Below are positions 59,923-64,000 of a stretch of DNA of 64,000 bases, in pieces. A program made the position numbers and the translations under genes. Origin of the DNA: Rhizomucor pusillus. Lineage: Eukaryota; Mucoromycota; Mucoromycetes; Mucorales; Lichtheimiaceae. The notes beneath the pieces were generated by a model that made no database searches, had not been told where the DNA came from, and saw only the letters and a list, made by a program, of their open reading frames with translations. Position 1 is the first letter of the stretch; each line of letters starts with the position of its first letter. The stretch covers positions 1 to 64,000 of the forward strand of contig FWWN02000177.1 of the NCBI GenBank assembly GCA_900175165.2. The letters are read 5' to 3'.

Positions 59923-61254
59923 ATGACTAAAGGATCATTCGGCAAAGGTCTTCGCTCCGAGTTCTTACTGGAGCCTCAGTATGTGCCTCTGAATCATGGC
60001 TCTTATGGTGTTGTGCCGCGGTCTATCAAGGCATTGCAACGCGAGATCCAAGATAAGGAGGAGCAGCATCCTGATCGCTTCCACCGTCTCGAGGTTACCA
60101 AGGAATTGCGTAAAGCCCGGGAACTCTTGGCCAAGGTTATAAACTGTCGCGATCCTGCTGATATCGCGTTCCAGCGAAACGCTACATTTGCGATCAACAC
60201 CGTACTCAAATCCTTTCCGTTTGAAAAAGGAGACAAAGTCCTCGTTGTAAGTACAGCAATGGCATAGTAAATCACAGCTGGTTTTCACACGCGCAACCTT
60301 AGTTTTCAATCGCGTATCCATCTGTTCCCCGTTGCTTGAGATATCTGCAAGATATCGGTCGCATCCAACTCGTAGAGATCGAAATCACGTATCCTTTGAA
60401 CGACAGTTATATCCTTGATCTGCTGCGCGCGACAATTGAGCGCGAAGAGCAATCTCAACAGGGTCGTATCAGACTCGCTGTCATGGATGCCATTGCTGCT
60501 ACACCCGGTGTACGCTTCCCGTTTGAAGCTGCAGTCAAGCTTGTGCAGCAGCATGGAATCCTGGCCATGGTGGACGGCGCTCACGCGCTAGGTTCGTCGT
60601 GAGAAACAAAGCAGAGTAAATTTATCTAATCGTTTTTTCCCAGGCCACATTCCGCTTAATATGGAAGAATTGGACCCAGATTTCTTCTTGTCCAATTTGC
60701 ACAAGTGGTATTACACGCCGCGTGGTGCCAGTTTCCTCTATGTGCCCAAGCGTAACCAGAAGTACGTTCTTCCGCTGGTTCTCAATTACGACTACAAACA
60801 CCCCGATGAGCCCGGATTCTCTTTTGAAGACGCATTCGCGTACCCTGGCGTCGAAGACCTTTCGTCATATCTCTGCGTAGGCGCCGTCATTGATTACCGC
60901 AAGTCTTTGGGCGGCGAAGATGCTATCATGAAATATTGCCATGACCTCGCTCTGCAGGGTGGCGAACTCGTTGCAAGGATCCTCGGCACCCGCGTGTTGG
61001 AAAACGATGACAAGACTTTGACTGCTTGCATGGTCAACATCGAGCTGCCTTTGAAAGAGAGCAAATTGAGCACGCAAGATACCATCCAAACGATAATTGA
61101 GAAGCTAATCCATGAACACAATACAATGGCCAGTCCATTCTACCATGGTGGCAAGTACTGGGCACGTCTATCAGCACAGATCTACAATGATCTCAGCGAT
61201 TTTGAACACGGCGCTCATGCTCTCCAAAAAATATGCAAGGAGCTAGAGAAATAG
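59923..61254 (+). CDS. Class V PLP-dependent enzyme, isopenicillin-N-epimerase-like
   Basis: Fold-type I PLP enzyme of about 400 residues in three exons: 59923 to about 60246, about 60302-60591 and about 60644-61254. Motifs: PLNHGSYGVVPRSIKALQRE at the N-terminus; NATFAINTVLKS for the phosphate; MVDGAHALG with the cofactor Asp; and SNLHKWYYTPRGASFLYVP with the Schiff-base Lys. The C-terminal small domain ends LQKICKELEK. Fungal relatives are called isopenicillin-N-epimerase-like, cysteine desulfhydrase-like or EgtE-like. Substrate cannot be told; C-S lyase or racemase activity are both possible. It starts just after a CT-rich leader and converges with the p24 gene (39 bp between stops). Confidence 0.87.
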
Positions 61255-61293
61255 GCAAACGTGTAATACATTTATACAGCATGAATAAACGAC

Positions 61294-62145
61294 CTAGTCG
61301 ATAAGTCTCTTTCGCTTGAAGAAGCGGCGCAGGTAAAGGATCTGCCATGTACCCAGCGTGACAAGGGTAAACAGCGACAGTAAACTGAACCATTTGACAC
61401 GTTCGTTCGTGGATTCTGTTTTCAATACATTAGACATCTTGTTGTATTTGCAAACATTCCACATCTTTCTTTTCATCAAACTTTCCGTACCATTGGTATC
61501 TCGCATCCGTGCCTCCCGTCGCTTCAAATATTGCATCTCGTTCACAATTTCCTTGACAACAGTCTCCAACTTCCGTAACTCGGTTTCCAGAGGACCAAGT
61601 TTCTCATTCTTTGCAATAGTCTTCATATCAACGGCCTCGGCACCAACGCTCAGATCGAGTTCAATAGTGCGCTTGAAATCAGGGGATTCATGGAAACCTA
61701 TGCAAAATTTAGATTTATCACCAGTTTAAAAAAAGGATCACTCGTCTTACCTTCAGGAAGAGTGTTTGTAAAGCATATGCTGATCTCACCATCTTGGCGA
61801 GTATTGAACCCGTTGCGAATTTCGCCCGAAATGCCATTTTTCTTCGTATACACGTTTGGAACTTCGGCGTCATCCCGAATCTGTTGCGAGTTCTCTCAAG
61901 TTAGAGCCTTTTTTTTGTTTCAACTTGTGTCATCTTTAGCATCTTGCCTCCAAATCGACACGTTGGTTGTAGCCGGGACCGACATTGACGGTGGCAAAGA
62001 CCAGAGTGTCTTTTGTCACGTACTGAGAAAGGCACCGCTTCGTGCTCTCGACATTGGCGGGTGTGGCCGCTGTCAGATCAAACTTGACAGCTGAAGCCAC
62101 TGAAATGAGCACTGCAGCAAGCAACAAATAGTACGCACGCCGCAT
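61294..62145 (-). CDS. ERV25: p24 cargo receptor, Erv25/TMED10-like
   Basis: Type I membrane protein cycling between ER and Golgi in COPI/COPII vesicles. The ATG at 62145 begins a signal peptide (MRRAYYLLLAAVLISVASA). The GOLD domain follows (VKFDLTAATPANVESTKRCL, then IRDDAEVPNVYTKKNG and GEISICFTNTLPEG) with its paired Cys. The coiled coil is ELRKLETVVKEIVNEMQYL; across an intron of 85 bp (about 61403-61487) it continues STNERVKWFSLLSLFTLVTL into the membrane helix. The cytosolic tail LRRFFKRKRLID has the FF and dibasic sorting signals of p24 proteins. Four exons, about 210 residues. Delta-subfamily assignment rests on the tail and is moderately sure. Confidence 0.9.
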
Positions 62146-62281
62146 ACGGGGAAGAGGGTAAGGTACCAAACAGCGCGCGTTCAAGTCGTGCTTTCTGTGA
62201 GACCAGCACCCGGGGACTAACTGAGATTCAAAGATTGAGCTCAGATTCAAAAACTATTCAAAATAAAACATGGCTTCATGC

Positions 62282-62990
62282 TTACCATATCCAAGCCCTA
62301 CCCATTTGACGGGGATGGATATTCAACTTTAATTGCCTTGATGGTCTGATGAAGGACTTCGGATGCCGTTCATGTTCAAGCATGGATGCTGAAATAAAAG
62401 CTTGAGAGTGCGCGGCTACACCGTCGCGATGGAAATGCATATTGCACACATCGCAGACGGTGACATGTTTGATTTCGTCGTTGCCATCCTTATCTAAGCT
62501 AGCACAGCCAGTATGCCTGGATGCGGCTGGTGGCCGACGAAAGTAATGCAGATAAGAAGTTTGCCTAACAGCAATTTTTGCATGGCCCGAAATTTTTGAT
62601 GAATGCGAAGCAGGCACATGTAAATCAAGCTTGCATAATGTTGTAGAAGGATCCTTGCCAATGTTTTGAGAGGTGGACAGGTTGGCACTGTTTCTTTCAT
62701 AAAAACGCTCCTTCTCTTTTGTTTACCTGATCTAATGGCCTCTGTCCTGACCATAGTGCCCGTGCTTTCTTTTGCTCATTATTTATCTTTTGCTTATCAT
62801 TCATGGTATGTACTCTGAAGTCTAAGCGTGACATATCGTATCTCCAGAGATTTTGATAAAATCCGGGCCCACAAGCTCCACTCAACGCAAAAAGCAGTGT
62901 CATTTTAACAGGTAAACTTCTCACGTTAGTCCTATCTTTACTTTTACTCCTGGCCGCGAATAAAAAGTATATTTCTTCGTTAGACACCAA
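62282..62990 (-). pseudogene. Possible second TnpB/Fanzor-like C-terminal remnant
   Basis: Minus-strand segments in different frames (62990-62697, then 62617-62282). The last part, HVTVCDVCNMHFHRDGVAAH with SMLEHERHPKSFIRPSRQ after it, has the layout of a TnpB/Fanzor second zinc knuckle (CxxC) followed by a RuvC-III-like RDxxA block and the short tail usual for such proteins. No other catalytic motif is intact. It could instead be an unrelated zinc-knuckle protein fragment. It lies between ERV25 and the last gene of the window. Confidence 0.35.
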
Positions 62991-63066
62991 GAAGAAATGT
63001 TGCAGAAGAAATTCTTCGGGAGGACATTCGAGATCTCAGTCAGAGCTTTGGACACAAAGCTCAAGG

Positions 63067-63933
63067 ATGGATAATAAAGCACCAATACAAATGCTAACAC
63101 ATTATCGTAACAGAATAAGGGCCGAGGAGGAGCTCAAACTAGTAGAGGTATAATATGCATACACCATTTCATTTATCTACAGAAGCTTTGAATATATTGC
63201 GTTCATGTAGGAGGAGCAAATGCAATTCAAGGGGTTTGCCGTGAGACGCTGCAAACATCCCGAAGAAGTGATTGAAAAAGAAGATCGAGGCGAAGGATAT
63301 CGAGTGCCACTTCGCAATCTATTAACAGATGCCAATGTAGTCTTTTCATTGCAAAGGTGAATGTCGCATAATATTATATGTATAGTAGAGAAAGGCCTCT
63401 CATTCTGCACGAAGATGACAATAGTGGTCCGCTACAAAGAATGCAGCGAAGGCATAATCTAGCCAAAGATAACGTTGCAGTGGAGAACTCCATCAGAAAG
63501 CACTTCCCAAATATCGGCGCTCTATGGGATGAATCACTCCCTGGATACTTGCTAGCAGCTTTGTATAAGAACGAGGAAAATCGGAGGAACGCAAGAGAAA
63601 GCCGAAGTCTATTCTATTGACCATCAAATGATGATGGAATCTCTAAGAGCTCGGAATGAAGTTGGGTATGTCTGTCCACTGCTATGGCAAAAAGAAGAGT
63701 TTGTAAAGACCGTAATTTATTTACACTGCAGAATACTGGGGCGATTGAGTACCAAGATAATTTGTCTGGTCCAGAAGTCTTCAGAAAGAGCAAAGCAACT
63801 TCTGGAGCAATACAACGAGCATCGAGAAGAAATGTTGCAAGATGAAATAGGATGGAACGAGGTCCAAAATCTTGAATCAGATTTTTGGACAGACGTGGCA
63901 TTACCACAGCAAATGAGAGCTGAAGAGAGCTAG
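63067..63933 (+). CDS. Unassigned multi-exon gene
   Basis: Not recognised. From ATG 63067, exon 1 gives MDNKAPIQMLTHYRNRIRAE and ELKLVE, then a 65-bp intron. Exon 2 (about 63212-63357) gives EEQMQFKGFAVRRCKHPEEV and VPLRNLLTDANVVFSLQR. Exon 3 begins near 63386 (RERPLILHEDDNSGPLQRMQ, ALWDESLPGYLLAALYKNEE). A frame change near 63590 then leads to VYSIDHQMMMESLRARNEVG and, across an intron with CTGCAG acceptor at 63732, to LLEQYNEHREEMLQDEIGWN and a stop at 63933. The protein is charged and helical, with no signal peptide or membrane span. The frame change needs either another intron or a sequence difference. Confidence 0.5.
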
Positions 63934-64000
63934 AAATTATAAAGGTAAGCATGTAGTCATTTCCTTCATTGTATTGCTTTATCTCTTTTGTAGGAGGAAC

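Overview
The window is eukaryotic. Protein-coding genes lie on both strands and are interrupted by many short GT-AG introns (about 40-90 bp). There is an intron-containing tRNA-Tyr, 5' regions are often pyrimidine-rich, and the gene set is fungal: complex I 13 kDa subunit, p24 cargo receptor, class II aldolase, Nup49/58, Kin1-like kinase, Bem3-like RhoGAP, Gyp2-like RabGAP. Domain make-up (TAF2 fused to bromodomains, a UBE2E-type E2, neutral ceramidase, a TnpB/Fanzor-like relic) fits an early-diverging fungus, most likely Mucoromycota/Mucorales. That placement is inference; no marker gene proves it.

Layout. 1-1111: a perfect inverted-repeat element (two 283-bp arms, 545-bp spacer), followed at 1321-1403 by tRNA-Tyr. 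2742-4924 (-): DHA1-type MFS transporter. 5012-6138 (-): unassigned gene with a confusing last exon. 6230-9854 (-): PX-PH-RhoGAP protein. 10820-13049 (-): mitochondrial UbiB/ADCK2-type kinase. 13426-14101 (-): secreted GPI-anchored Kre9/Knh1-like wall protein. 14809-19124 (-): GRAM-TBC-EF-hand RabGAP. 19480-20373 (-): E2 ubiquitin conjugase. 21233-22824 (+): truncated, catalytically altered EF-2 copy. 23202-24236 (+): RWD protein. 24427-25041 (-) and 25233-25596 (+): NDUFS6 and LSm6 sharing a 191-bp divergent promoter. 26068-29755 (-): wreck of a TnpB/Fanzor-like gene, followed by about 2 kb without recognisable genes.

The right half is denser. 31966-39717 (+): a very large TAF2 ending in six bromodomains. 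40449-43253 (+): secreted neutral ceramidase. 43422-46945 (-): FG nucleoporin Nup49/Nup58 with a 63-bp minisatellite in its coding region. 47090-47884 (-): WW protein. 48570-50008 (+): fructose-bisphosphate aldolase. 50707-54158 (+): sn1-specific diacylglycerol lipase. 55063-56055 (+): 2H-like protein. 56518-58868 (-): Kin1-type kinase. 59923-61254 (+): class V PLP enzyme. 61294-62145 (-): p24-delta/Erv25. 62282-62990: possible second TnpB/Fanzor-like C-terminal remnant. 63067-63933 (+): unassigned multi-exon gene near the window end.

The genes do not form one pathway. Loose themes are lipid handling (ceramidase, DAG lipase, UbiB kinase), small-GTPase and trafficking control (RhoGAP, RabGAP, p24) and gene expression (TAF2, LSm6, Nup49). 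The points most worth a second look are the TAF2-hexabromodomain fusion, the EF-2-like copy that lost its catalytic histidine, the Fanzor-like relic and the palindromic element at the left edge.
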